Shown here piece by piece: positions 22,825 through 30,638 of a DNA stretch of 38,409 bases. The notes below the pieces were generated by a model. That model was not told the origin of the DNA and ran no database searches. It saw only the letters and a program-made list of their open reading frames with translations. Position 1 is the stretch's first letter, and each line of letters starts with the position of its first letter. The stretch is taken from positions 1-38,409 of IMG/VR virus record IMGVR_UViG_3300037584_000567; one strand, given 5' to 3'. Both the position numbers and the translations under genes were made by a program. The DNA comes from a virus.

Positions 22825-23012
22825 TGAAGTGTTTATCTTGCGATTGTATCTTGGACAACCAGGAAGATAATATTATTGGTAGTAACACGAATGAAAGAGT
22901 CCAGCTATGCGTTAACTGTTTACCGTTGCCTGAATTAGATGATAATTTTGGGTACTCAAGTGGAGCAGAAGTGTTGGATATAAACGACAATATACGCTTA
23001 AGTGATACTTAA
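22824..23012 (+). CDS. Small double-CxxC zinc protein
   Basis: A 62-residue protein with CLSCDC at residues 3-8 and CVNC at about 29-32, a typical four-Cys zinc knuckle, followed by an acidic tail rich in Asp. Such small zinc proteins in phages commonly bind nucleic acid or host polymerase, but the function here is unknown. Coupled by a one-base overlap to the membrane protein. Confidence 0.65.
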   Translation: MKCLSCDCILDNQEDNIIGSNTNERVQLCVNCLPLPELDDNFGYSSGAEVLDINDNIRLSDT

Positions 23013-23129
23013 GTACTATATACATTTGCTTTAAAATATGTTATTACTATGTAATATATTATTATGTATTATTATGATTATTATTACTATGTATTATAAT
23101 GACTATATAGTCTCAATAATGAGGAATTT
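23013..23129. other. AT-rich non-coding block with repeats upstream of primase-helicase
   Basis: 117 bases, almost entirely A/T. TTATTACTATGTA occurs at 23041-23053 and again at 23081-23093, 40 bases apart, with ATTATTATG units between them. It ends in the perfect palindrome GACTATATAGTC (23101-23112). An easily melted tract directly before the replication genes is a candidate origin. No open frame. Confidence 0.5.
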
Positions 23130-24785
23130 ATGAAAACTAAAAGTAAATTTATTCGTAACTTGCCTTGCTCTCAGATCGTGGATTGCCCTGATTCTGGCAG
23201 CTCAAACGTAGGAGAGTATGAAAAGGAGGACGGTAGCAGTTATTATTTCTGTTATAAGTGTAATAAACCATTAAAGCATGATAAGAAGCCCGTAGAAGCT
23301 CACCAGAGCATTTCTACCGCAGAAGTGTTATCTATACACCCAAAAGCACAGAAAGACGCTAGTGAGCCTGTATTCAAGTCTCAGGGCATATCCGATAGAA
23401 ACATCAAACAAAGCACACTAGAGAAGTATGGTGTTAAAATTACTCAAAATGGGGAGCATTACTACCCGTATGGGAAAGATGTTTTCAAAATACGAGGTAA
23501 AAACAAAAACTTTAGATGGTCTGGTGTTGGTGATAAAAAACCTTTGTTTGGCATGGATGTTTATCCATCAGGTTGTGCAAAGATCATTACAGTTGTTGAG
23601 GGAGAGTTAGATTCACTCGCCGCAAGTCAGATGTTAAGTGCAGACTTACGTTTTCCAGTAGTATCAGTTCGTGATGGTTGTGCTAGTGCTGTTAAGTCTT
23701 GCAAGGATTCTTATGAATATTTATCATCCTTTACGCAAATTGTGTTTTGTTTTGATAATGATGATGTAGGACAAAAAGCACAACTTGAATGTGCAGAACT
23801 ATTCCCTAACAAAGCAAAAATGATGAAGATGAGAAAGGGTTACAAAGACGCTTGTGATTACTCTACAGACTCAGCGTTTAAACACTTTACAGAGGACTGG
23901 TGGGCAAGTCAAGTTTATATGCCAGACGGAATAGTTAAGGGTAAAGACTTAAAATCATTGGTGCTAGAGCCACTTCAAAAGTCTATTGCTATTTATCCCT
24001 ATGGAGGCTTAAATGATTTAACTGGTGGTATTCGCTCTAGTGAATTAGTTTGTATTACAGCTGGTTCTGGATTGGGAAAGAGTCAGTTTTTACGAGAAAT
24101 TGTATACAAGTTATTAAAAGCCACAGAAGAAAATATTGGTTTGATGTTTTTAGAAGAGTCTGTAAAGCGTACAGCATTAAGCATTATGAGTCTGGACGCT
24201 ATGAAACCATTACATCTCAACGAAACGGAAGCAACACAAGAAGAAAAACAAGTTGCTTTTGATGCTACTTTGGGAACTGGTAGGTTATTTTTGTTTGATT
24301 CTTTTGGCTCTACAAGCGTTGATAACATTATTAATCGTGTACGTTACATGGCAAAAGCACTAGACTGTAAATTTATCTTCCTTGATCATATAAGTATAGT
24401 AGTCTCAGACCAACAACAAGGAGATGAACGTAGGGCATTAGATGAAATAACTACAAAGTTAAGGATGCTTTGCCAGGAGTGTGATATTACTTTATTTGCA
24501 GTTTCACACTTGCGTAGACCTTCAGGCACAGGGCATGAAGAAGGAGCAGTGACAAGCCTATCCCAGCTTAGAGGCTCTGGTGCAATTGGTCAACTTAGTG
24601 ATATGGTGTTTGGTTTGGAAAGGCATAGTCAAGCTGACGATGTAACGGAAAGACACACTACAAGAGTAAGAGTAATAAAAAATAGATATTCAGGCTTGAC
24701 AGGGAAGGCGTGTGCATTGTACTATGATCGTAGCACTGGTCGTATGAATGAAGTATTTGAAGAAGATTTAGAGGAGCCTAAGTAA
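23130..24785 (+). CDS. T7-type primase-helicase
   Basis: A 551-residue protein. The N-terminal zinc region has PCSQIVDCPDSGSSN at about 12-26 and FCYKCNKP at about 41. Its first knuckle is unusual, with Ser where T7 gp4 has the second Cys. The TOPRIM primase core follows: VVEGELDSLAA and FCFDNDDVGQKA. The DnaB-type helicase has a Walker A TAGSGLGKSQ near 310 and a Walker B IFLDHISIVV near 410, then SHLRRPSGTGHEEGA. It unwinds DNA and makes primers at the fork. It is close to T7 gp4 in length (566). The upstream AT-rich block may be its start site. Confidence 0.93.
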   Translation: MKTKSKFIRNLPCSQIVDCPDSGSSNVGEYEKEDGSSYYFCYKCNKPLKHDKKPVEAHQSISTAEVLSIHPKAQKDASEPVFKSQGISDRNIKQSTLEKYGVKITQNGEHYYPYGKDVFKIRGKNKNFRWSGVGDKKPLFGMDVYPSGCAKIITVVEGELDSLAASQMLSADLRFPVVSVRDGCASAVKSCKDSYEYLSSFTQIVFCFDNDDVGQKAQLECAELFPNKAKMMKMRKGYKDACDYSTDSAFKHFTEDWWASQVYMPDGIVKGKDLKSLVLEPLQKSIAIYPYGGLNDLTGGIRSSELVCITAGSGLGKSQFLREIVYKLLKATEENIGLMFLEESVKRTALSIMSLDAMKPLHLNETEATQEEKQVAFDATLGTGRLFLFDSFGSTSVDNIINRVRYMAKALDCKFIFLDHISIVVSDQQQGDERRALDEITTKLRMLCQECDITLFAVSHLRRPSGTGHEEGAVTSLSQLRGSGAIGQLSDMVFGLERHSQADDVTERHTTRVRVIKNRYSGLTGKACALYYDRSTGRMNEVFEEDLEEPK

Positions 24786-25000
24786 TGGATAATAATATTG
24801 AAAAAGATGATTTATCTGAACCTGTTAGTTGGAAAGACTTTTTAGCGTTAGCTTCAATAGTCAGACAACAAGAGGAATTAATTAAAATTTGTTTTCATAA
24901 TAATGAGATTCTGAACAACCGACTTAAAAATATTGATGTAGATTTAGATGATTATGAACAACATGAAGAAAGTCTAAGAGAAATAGAAAGGAGCGTTTAA
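24785..25000 (+). CDS. Small coiled-coil protein
   Basis: A 71-residue acidic protein, with ATG overlapping the primase-helicase TAA by one base (TAATG). After a short start, residues about 20-68 form a probable coiled coil with EEL/NNEIL/NRL heptads. It could be an accessory of the helicase. No family assigned. It is followed by a GTTTAAAC palindrome and the next ATG. Confidence 0.55.
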   Translation: MDNNIEKDDLSEPVSWKDFLALASIVRQQEELIKICFHNNEILNNRLKNIDVDLDDYEQHEESLREIERSV

Positions 25001-25003
25001 ACG

Positions 25004-25189
25004 ATGAGCCACGAAGTCAATGAACAGTTAATCGAGAAAGTTTATCATGAGACACTTGAAATGAGTGTAGACGCATTTGCAGACGAGTTAATGAAACTTG
25101 GTTATACCTATGTTTTGAATGACTTAATTAAAAAGGTAGCTGCAAATAGATATGAAAATTTACCAGAAGGAGATCATAACAATGGATGA
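25004..25189 (+). CDS. Small helical protein, 61 residues
   Basis: ATG 25004, preceded by GAAAGGAGCGTTTAAACG. The product is helical and acidic, starting MSHEVNEQLIEKVYHETLEM, with few Cys or Gly. It overlaps the next start by eight bases. It is in the DNA replication unit, with unknown function. Confidence 0.5.
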   Translation: MSHEVNEQLIEKVYHETLEMSVDAFADELMKLGYTYVLNDLIKKVAANRYENLPEGDHNNG

Positions 25190-25427
25190 CTTTCAAATTA
25201 AAGTAGAATTATCAAAACTAGAAAATCAAATTCAGGAATTAGAAAACAAACAAAATGGAGTAAAATTTAATGTTGCTATTTTACAACAATCAATGGATAA
25301 ATTACAACAATCTCTTGAAAAGCTCCTTAAAACTCTTGCCAAAAACCTCGACTTGTGGTATGCTAATACCAATACTAACACAGAAAAGGACGAAGATGAG
25401 CAAACCGATAAGTCTAAGTGTCACTGA
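25182..25427 (+). CDS. Coiled-coil protein, 81 residues
   Basis: ATG 25182 behind GAAGGAGATCATAACA; an ATG ten codons earlier lacks a good ribosome site. Residues 1-50 form a long coiled coil (ENQIQELENKQNGVKFNVAI, then LQQSMDKLQQSLEKLLKTL). The last 30 residues are polar, with Asn/Thr repeats and DEDEQTDKSK. It might bridge replication proteins. No family. Confidence 0.55.
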   Translation: MDDFQIKVELSKLENQIQELENKQNGVKFNVAILQQSMDKLQQSLEKLLKTLAKNLDLWYANTNTNTEKDEDEQTDKSKCH

Positions 25428-25602
25428 AAATAATAATGGTGTTAAGACTTTTCATGTATTATTTGATGATGGCACAATAAAATCACGACTAGAGGGTCAT
25501 AATGATTGGACAACAGAGCAACCTTGTATTTCTGGACATAGAGACAACGATGGATCACCAAAAGATACATCTGGTGGTAACAAACGCAAACGGAATAATT
25601 AA
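25396..25602 (+). CDS. Small hydrophilic protein overlapping polymerase start
   Basis: 68 residues from ATG 25396 (MSKPISLSVTENNNGVKT), with GAAAAGGACGAAG before it. It has a beta-like region (FHVLFDDGTIKSRLEGHNDW) and a polar C-terminus ending in NKRKRNN. Its last 101 bases overlap the DNA polymerase start in another frame, and its first bases overlap the coiled-coil gene. No family recognised. Confidence 0.55.
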   Translation: MSKPISLSVTENNNGVKTFHVLFDDGTIKSRLEGHNDWTTEQPCISGHRDNDGSPKDTSGGNKRKRNN

Positions 25603-27145
25603 GTGCCACAGAGATCCACAAAGTCTAAAAAAAGAGATACAGGGAAAAATCTTAGTAGCTCACAACGGGATAGGGTTCGATTACCCAGTTCTAAACAGGG
25701 TATGGGGTCTAAGAATCAAGCTGCATCAGGTTTTAGACACTCTGGTGTTAAGCAGATTGCTGAACCCAATGAGGACAAAACACTCTCTTGCGTCTTGGGG
25801 AGAGGATCTAGGCTTCCCTAAAACAGAGTTCAACCAGTTCGATCAATACTCAGAAGAGATGAGACAATATTGTATAAATGATGTGAAGGTATTAGAGAGA
25901 GTTTATAATCAACTTATTATGGAGAAAAAGAAACATGGATTTGATGAAACAAGTATACGACTCGAACATGAAGTTTGTGCAATTGTCAGCAAGCAAGTCA
26001 GCAGAGGCTTTAAGCTCAATGTCGAAGGCTGCGAAAGACTATGTGGAGTTCTGTCAGGACGAATGGAAGAAATATGTGAAGGATTACAAAAGTCCTTTCA
26101 GCCAATTGTTCACCAACGAGTCTCAGAAAAAACAGGAAAGCCGTTAAAGGATTATATTGAAGAATTTAATCCAGCATCAAGACAGCAGATATCTAAGAGG
26201 TTACAAGCAGTTGGATGGAAGCCAAAGAAGTTTACAGAGAAAGGTTCAGTCATTGTCGATGAATCGGTTTTACGAGGAGTTGATATTCCAGAAGCAAAAC
26301 TCATCTGTGAATATTTACTCTTACAGAAAAGGCTCTCTCAAGTTACCTCTTGGATTGAAGCTGTATCAGACAAACACAGGGTTCATGGTAAGGTCATTAC
26401 CAATGGAGCAGTAACAGGAAGAATGACACACCACAGTCCTAATCTAGCACAAATACCATCAGTAAACGCAGAATATGGCTCAGAATGTCGTGAGCAATGG
26501 GTTGTTGACCCTAGCTACAAGCTGGTAGGTATCGATGCTAGTGGCTTAGAGCTACGGATGTTAGCTCACTACATGAATGATGAAGAATACACAAGGGAGG
26601 TAGTTGATGGAGACATACACACTAAGAACCAATTAGCAGCAGGGCTTGACACAAGAGCCAAAGCAAAGACTTTTATTTATGCTTTCTTATATGGTGCAGG
26701 TGCTAAAAAAATAGGTAGTATCACAGGCACAAATGGTGCATCTATTATAAAGAAGTTTATGAAGAACGTACCAGCCCTTGCAGAACTGAAAGAGAAGATA
26801 ACTGTGAACTTAGAAAAGAAGGGAACACTACCAGGCTTGGATGGTAGACGGTTATTTATACGTTCAGAACACGCAGCACTAAATACTTTATTGCAAGGTG
26901 CTGGTGCTATCGTGATGAAGAAGGCTCTTGTGATATTTAATAAGTATATTAAGTTGTATGAACTAGATGCACACTTTGTAGCAAACGTGCATGATGAATG
27001 GCAGTTAGAAGTAAAAGAAGAAGATGCGGAACTTGTTGGTCAGTTAGGAGTCAGATCAATAGTTAACGCAGGTAGAGCATTGAAGTTAAACTGTCCTTTG
27101 GATGGTGAGTATAAGGTAGGTAATAACTGGAAAGAAACACACTAA
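25502..27145 (+). CDS. Family A DNA polymerase (T7-like) with 3'-5' exonuclease
   Basis: 547 residues. The exonuclease domain begins at once with VFLDIETT (Asp12, Glu14), then AHNGIGFDYPVL and YCINDVKVLE. The polymerase domain has motif A GIDASGLELRMLAHYM at about 345, motif B RAKAKTFIYAFLYGAG at about 385-400, and motif C NVHDEWQLEV at about 496. The position equivalent to E. coli Phe762 / T7 Tyr526 is Tyr, a variant associated with fast lytic marine phages. It is shorter than T7 gp5 (704), with no visible thioredoxin-binding loop, so its processivity partner may differ. ATG 25502 is behind GAGGGTCATA. Confidence 0.94.
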   Translation: MIGQQSNLVFLDIETTMDHQKIHLVVTNANGIIKCHRDPQSLKKEIQGKILVAHNGIGFDYPVLNRVWGLRIKLHQVLDTLVLSRLLNPMRTKHSLASWGEDLGFPKTEFNQFDQYSEEMRQYCINDVKVLERVYNQLIMEKKKHGFDETSIRLEHEVCAIVSKQVSRGFKLNVEGCERLCGVLSGRMEEICEGLQKSFQPIVHQRVSEKTGKPLKDYIEEFNPASRQQISKRLQAVGWKPKKFTEKGSVIVDESVLRGVDIPEAKLICEYLLLQKRLSQVTSWIEAVSDKHRVHGKVITNGAVTGRMTHHSPNLAQIPSVNAEYGSECREQWVVDPSYKLVGIDASGLELRMLAHYMNDEEYTREVVDGDIHTKNQLAAGLDTRAKAKTFIYAFLYGAGAKKIGSITGTNGASIIKKFMKNVPALAELKEKITVNLEKKGTLPGLDGRRLFIRSEHAALNTLLQGAGAIVMKKALVIFNKYIKLYELDAHFVANVHDEWQLEVKEEDAELVGQLGVRSIVNAGRALKLNCPLDGEYKVGNNWKETH

Positions 27146-27154
27146 GGAGAATCT

Positions 27155-27562
27155 ATGGAACCCAGAAAGTCAATTAAGTTACAAACTAAGGTTATGTGGG
27201 CTTTTCATAACAAGACAAACGACTTGTCAGAAAAGTATCAGATAGACTTATGTGAATTATCTGAAGGGGCTGTGAAAGCATTACAAGATGAATTAGGAGT
27301 TACAGCTAAGAACAAAGAAGATAAAGGTAACTTTATTACTTGTCGTAGTGTTAGACCCTTGAACATTGTAGACCTTGAAGGAAGTTCATTACAAGATGTT
27401 GCAATTGGTAATGGTTCTAGTGGTGTAGCCATTGTATCTTCCTATGATTGGAAGAGTAAGATGGGTAAAGGTACATCACCAACATTAAAGAAAATGGTAA
27501 TAAATGATTTACAGGTGTATGCAGGTGATGTTGAAGACGGTGGTGATGGGGATGTGTTGTAG
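27155..27562 (+). CDS. Single-stranded DNA-binding protein (T7 gp2.5-like)
   Basis: A 135-residue protein 9 bases after the polymerase, behind AAGGAGAATCT. The N-terminal half has WAFHNKTNDLSEKYQIDLCE and ITCRSVRPLNI. A conserved block with IGNGSSGVAIVSSYDWKS follows, then an acidic C-terminal tail (DVEDGGDGDVL). An OB-like body plus an acidic tail that contacts the polymerase or helicase is the layout of phage single-strand binding proteins. It sits between the polymerase and the exonuclease. The acidic tail and gene order make the call fairly safe. Confidence 0.8.
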   Translation: MEPRKSIKLQTKVMWAFHNKTNDLSEKYQIDLCELSEGAVKALQDELGVTAKNKEDKGNFITCRSVRPLNIVDLEGSSLQDVAIGNGSSGVAIVSSYDWKSKMGKGTSPTLKKMVINDLQVYAGDVEDGGDGDVL

Positions 27563-28242
27563 TGATTGCTCTAGTTGATGGCGATATTCTTACTTACAGA
27601 GTAGGCTTTGGTTGTGAGGACTCTAGTGAGAGTATCGCTGTCGCTAAACTAGCGGAGTATTTAGAAGACCTTGTGTTTATTCATGCAAACTGTGAAAAGG
27701 CACAAGGTTATCTAACTGGCAGAGGAAACTATAGAGATGATATAGCAGTAACAAAAACATACAAAGGACATAGAATAGGGATAGCAAAGCCAAAGCATTT
27801 TAACCTTATGCGTGAATACATGGAAAAAGCATGGGGCTTTGAAATGCAAGAAGGACAAGAAGCAGATGATGCCATAGGCATAGAAGCATATAGACTAGAA
27901 CCTAGAGATTATGTTATTTGTTCAATTGATAAAGACTTAGATAACTTGAGAGGTTGGCATTACAACTTTCACAGAAATGAAATGTATAATGTTACAGAAG
28001 AAGAAGCTATTAAGAACTTTTATAAACAGTTGTTAACAGGTGACAGAACAGACAATATACCAGGCATTAAGGGTATTGGAAGCAAGAAGGCTGATAAGAT
28101 ACTTGATGGATTAGAAGAGGAAGAAGACTTATACAGAGTAGTATTAGAAGAGTATAAATATAATCGTGACTACTTATTAGAACAAGGAAGACTATTATGG
28201 ATACGGAGAAAAAAGGAAGAACTCTGGATGCTACCAGAGTAA
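27562..28242 (+). CDS. 5'-3' exonuclease (FEN/T7 gp6-type)
   Basis: 226 residues, GTG start overlapping the SSB stop (TAGTG). It begins IALVDGDILTYRVG (Asp6, Asp8 metal ligands). QEADDAIGIEA and CSIDKDLDNL follow with further acidic ligands. Then GDRTDNIPGIKGIGSKKADK is the helix-hairpin-helix/H2TH DNA-binding loop of FEN-type nucleases. The enzyme would remove RNA primers and degrade host DNA to nucleotides, feeding the ribonucleotide reductase and polymerase. Its 3' end overlaps the next gene by 46 bases. Confidence 0.88.
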   Translation: MIALVDGDILTYRVGFGCEDSSESIAVAKLAEYLEDLVFIHANCEKAQGYLTGRGNYRDDIAVTKTYKGHRIGIAKPKHFNLMREYMEKAWGFEMQEGQEADDAIGIEAYRLEPRDYVICSIDKDLDNLRGWHYNFHRNEMYNVTEEEAIKNFYKQLLTGDRTDNIPGIKGIGSKKADKILDGLEEEEDLYRVVLEEYKYNRDYLLEQGRLLWIRRKKEELWMLPE

Positions 28243-28535
28243 CTCTAGTACATTGGAAAGACGCAGTAGCAGATGTTGGATGGGATGATAATATTAAGTC
28301 AGAGTTACATGATTGTACTAGTATAGGTTTTATTATTGATGAAACTAAAGACGCTTTGACTCTAGCAAATACTGTATCACAAGACCAGAGTAATTGTAGG
28401 ATAAACATACCTAAGAAGTGGATACTAAAGCGGAAGGATATTAAACTTGAAGACAAGCAGCAGAAAAGGAAAAGGTCGAAGCCTACAACAATGGGTAAGA
28501 GACTTGATAATAGAGAAGTTCAAGTTAACCAGTGA
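28197..28535 (+). CDS. Conserved marine-phage hypothetical
   Basis: 112 residues from ATG 28197. Central block DNIKSELHDCTSIGFIIDET, then DALTLANTVSQDQSNCRINI and PKKWILKR. I recall similar short proteins with a GxxIDET/NxRIxIPKxWI pattern downstream of exonuclease genes in many phages, but I know no function. The last 20 residues are basic and lie in the overlap with the next gene. The 46-base 5' overlap with the exonuclease and 89-base 3' overlap are large, so the gene is coupled in translation. Confidence 0.6.
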   Translation: MDTEKKGRTLDATRVTLVHWKDAVADVGWDDNIKSELHDCTSIGFIIDETKDALTLANTVSQDQSNCRINIPKKWILKRKDIKLEDKQQKRKRSKPTTMGKRLDNREVQVNQ

Positions 28536-28791
28536 TGATGTACGTTCAACATCTATGGGTTGTGGCGGTGAAGATATACAGCTATCACCAGTTGCTAGGA
28601 AGAAGCTGAATGTTTCTATTGAATGCAAAAGTAGGGCTAGGGTTGCTGTATACGGCTTCTATGAACAAGCTACAGTTAACTGTCCTAGTGGTGCAGAACC
28701 AGTTGTTGTGGTTAAGCAAAATAGATGTAGTCCTTTATGTGTGGTTGCTGCTGAACATTATTTTGAACTATTAAGAAAGGCTAACTCTTGA
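28447..28791 (+). CDS. PD-(D/E)XK-type nuclease, putative Holliday resolvase
   Basis: 114 residues from TTG 28447 (KTSSRKGKGRSLQQWVRD) with AAGGA seven bases before it. The motifs are GCGGEDIQLSP near residue 40 and SIECKSRARVAVYG near 58. Together they give E-D...(I)ECK, the metal-binding core of small PD-(D/E)XK endonucleases. In T7, gene 3 endonuclease I resolves branched DNA before packaging, and this gene lies in the matching module. A FYEQA helix after the ECK also suits the fold. Exact family unproven. Confidence 0.6.
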   Translation: MKTSSRKGKGRSLQQWVRDLIIEKFKLTSDDVRSTSMGCGGEDIQLSPVARKKLNVSIECKSRARVAVYGFYEQATVNCPSGAEPVVVVKQNRCSPLCVVAAEHYFELLRKANS

Positions 28792-29561
28792 AAGCTCATC
28801 AAAAAAAAAGAAGAGAGGAAATAGCTGAGTTAGAAAGCAAAAACCTCTTAGATTTTTATTGGAATGATATAGATACAGACATAAAAAAAGCAGTGGTTAA
28901 ACCAGTATCCTTAAAAGATGCTAAAAAAATTATAGAGCAGTATGAATGGTTAGGATGCTTATCTGCTATAAATAAGTATCAGTTTGGGATTTTCTTTGAT
29001 GGTGTTTGTGCTGGGGTTGTTGTTTATGGGACTGACTACATAGAAAATTTAGGCAAATGGGATAAGTATGGATACACAGGAAAAATAATTTTATTAAATA
29101 GAGGAGCTTGTGTTCATTGGGCACATCCTCATTCCGCTAGTAAATTAATAAGCACTTCTATAAAAATGTTACCAGATAAATATAAAGTAATAACAGCAAC
29201 TGTAGATGATCTTGCAGGAGAGATAGGGACTATATATCAAGCTTGTAATTTCCACTACATAGGTTCTATGAGAGACTCTAACCCTAATGTTAAAAGTAAA
29301 AAAGGAGATAGATGTGGATGGTTAATTAACAACAAGCTGTATGGAGCCAGAGCTATTAGACAAAAATACGGAACAACACAATTAGAAATAATAAAAAAAC
29401 ATCATCCAGATGTCAAAAAGGTAAAACAAAACAGTAAAAAAAGATACTTTTATTTTAAAGGAACAAAAAAAGAAAAAAGAGAATTATTTAGGTCAATAAA
29501 ACATTTAGTAAAACCATACCCAAAAAGAAAGGAAACTCTTGAAACATTTAATTATACCTGA
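28788..29561 (+). CDS. Mom-like adenine-modification protein (GNAT fold)
   Basis: A 257-residue protein from TTG 28788 (overlap TTGA with the nuclease). The middle has LLNRGACVHWAHPHSASKLI, then GEIGTIYQACNFHYIGSM, and a C-terminal RYFYFKGTKKEKRELF and VKPYPKRKE. These blocks match my recollection of Mom-family proteins and related GNAT-fold phage enzymes. Mu Mom converts adenine to N6-methylcarbamoyl-adenine, which hides phage DNA from restriction nucleases. The gene has more A-runs than its neighbours, possibly a sign of separate origin. It follows a nuclease gene and precedes a metallophosphoesterase. The reaction here is inferred, not shown. Confidence 0.6.
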   Translation: MKAHQKKRREEIAELESKNLLDFYWNDIDTDIKKAVVKPVSLKDAKKIIEQYEWLGCLSAINKYQFGIFFDGVCAGVVVYGTDYIENLGKWDKYGYTGKIILLNRGACVHWAHPHSASKLISTSIKMLPDKYKVITATVDDLAGEIGTIYQACNFHYIGSMRDSNPNVKSKKGDRCGWLINNKLYGARAIRQKYGTTQLEIIKKHHPDVKKVKQNSKKRYFYFKGTKKEKRELFRSIKHLVKPYPKRKETLETFNYT

Positions 29562-30300
29562 TACACAAGTTAAACCTGGAGTTGAACTAGGTTATCTTGA
29601 ATGGATTGGAAAATATATAGTTGATAAAAAACCTGATGTTATCGTACAGATTGGTGACTTTGCTGATATGCCATCACTATCTTCTTTTGATATAGGTAAG
29701 AAGTCGTTTGAAGGTAGAAGATACAAAGATGATATAGAAGCTGCCAAAGAAGGTATGAACATTTTACTTAACCCGATGAGGGAATATAATGAAAAACGAA
29801 AGAAACAAAAACTCAAGCAATATAGACCCAGAATGGTTCTCACACTTGGCAACCACGAACAAAGAATTGACAGAGCAGTCGAAGGAGACTCTAAACTCGA
29901 CGGCACTATTGGTACAGATGATCTCAGATACTCAGAGGCTGGTTGGGAGGTGTTTAGTTTCCTTGATACTGTTAGCATTGACGGGATTGTATATAGTCAT
30001 TACCTTGTAAGTGGTGTTATGGGTAGACCTATTGGTACTGCTTCCGCTATGGTTAACAAGACTCACCAGAGTTGTGTAGTAGGTCACCAGCAAGGTAGAC
30101 AAGTAGCCTATGGCAAAAGAGCAGATGGTTCTATTATCACTTGTATCATAGCTGGTTCTTGTTACTTACACAATGAGGACTATATGAGTATACAGGGTAA
30201 TACTCACTGGAGAGGTATCGTGGTGTTACATGACGTACATGACGGTCAGTTTGATGAGATGTTTGTTAGTTTAAAATACTTGAGGAAGAAATATGGATAA
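29539..30300 (+). CDS. Calcineurin-like metallophosphoesterase
   Basis: 253 residues from TTG 29539 behind AAAGGAAACTC, overlapping the Mom-like gene by 23 bases. The motifs are IPDTQ at about 7 (DxQ replaces the usual DxH), QIGDFAD near 38, LGNHEQR near 106, a later SHYLVSG, and VGHQQGRQ near 180. This is the two-metal phosphoesterase core. The substrate is unknown; phage versions may remove phosphate from nucleotides or RNA ends. It lies in the nucleotide-metabolism stretch before the DUF3310 and reductase genes. Confidence 0.85.
   Translation: MKHLIIPDTQVKPGVELGYLEWIGKYIVDKKPDVIVQIGDFADMPSLSSFDIGKKSFEGRRYKDDIEAAKEGMNILLNPMREYNEKRKKQKLKQYRPRMVLTLGNHEQRIDRAVEGDSKLDGTIGTDDLRYSEAGWEVFSFLDTVSIDGIVYSHYLVSGVMGRPIGTASAMVNKTHQSCVVGHQQGRQVAYGKRADGSIITCIIAGSCYLHNEDYMSIQGNTHWRGIVVLHDVHDGQFDEMFVSLKYLRKKYG
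29789..30010 (+). CDS. Possible nested tail-anchored protein inside metallophosphoesterase gene
   Basis: A 73-residue frame in another phase within the phosphoesterase gene. ATG 29789 has GAGGGAATATA before it. The product has a polar helical body and a clean C-terminal hydrophobic span at about 53-73 (RCLVSLILLALTGLYIVITL). A well-placed ribosome site and a terminal membrane anchor are more than expected from a shadow frame, but the outer gene constrains the sequence. Treat as a hypothesis. Confidence 0.25.
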   Translation: MKNERNKNSSNIDPEWFSHLATTNKELTEQSKETLNSTALLVQMISDTQRLVGRCLVSLILLALTGLYIVITL

Positions 30301-30637
30301 TTTTATGCAAAAGAACAATAGAGAAGATGATAAGACAGTAGGAGATTATGTACAAAGAGCTGATCCTCTTTATGATCTAAATCTCTATGAGAATACAACT
30401 AACGACAAAGTTAATCATCCACCACACTATAACAAAGGCACTATAGAAACATATGATTACATAGTTGATACACTAGGTAAGTTTGAAGCTATTAGTTATT
30501 GTCAAGGTAACATCATCAAGTATATGACTAGAATGTGGCACAAGGGTAAACCATTAGAAGATGCTGAGAAAGCTGAATGGTATTTAAAGTCTATGATAGA
30601 TTTATTAAAAGAAACAAAAGGGAAGAATTGGGGGTAA
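30293..30637 (+). CDS. DUF3310 protein (T7 gp1.7 nucleotide kinase-like family)
   Basis: A 114-residue protein whose C-terminal 70 residues contain KVNHPPHYNKGTIETYDYI, then YCQGNIIKYMTRMWHKGKP and EDAEKAEWYLKSMI. This is the DUF3310 signature, shared with T7 gp1.7, which has nucleotide kinase activity on dTMP/dGMP. The N-terminal 45 residues are polar and less conserved. It overlaps the phosphoesterase by eight bases. A role in deoxynucleotide supply for replication suits its place before the reductase. Confidence 0.8.
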   Translation: MDNFMQKNNREDDKTVGDYVQRADPLYDLNLYENTTNDKVNHPPHYNKGTIETYDYIVDTLGKFEAISYCQGNIIKYMTRMWHKGKPLEDAEKAEWYLKSMIDLLKETKGKNWG

Positions 30638-30638
30638 T

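Noticed and set aside
25935-26147. 70-residue helical frame inside the DNA polymerase gene, with a phasin-like look
   Set aside because: It lies in a shifted frame of a strongly conserved gene, has only a weak ribosome site (GGAG ten bases away) and no other support. The Ser/Ala/Lys pattern can follow from the outer codons.
29539-30300. Reading the metallophosphoesterase as a serine/threonine protein phosphatase
   Set aside because: The first motif is DTQ instead of DxH and the protein is shorter. It fits the general calcineurin-like superfamily but no specific phosphatase.
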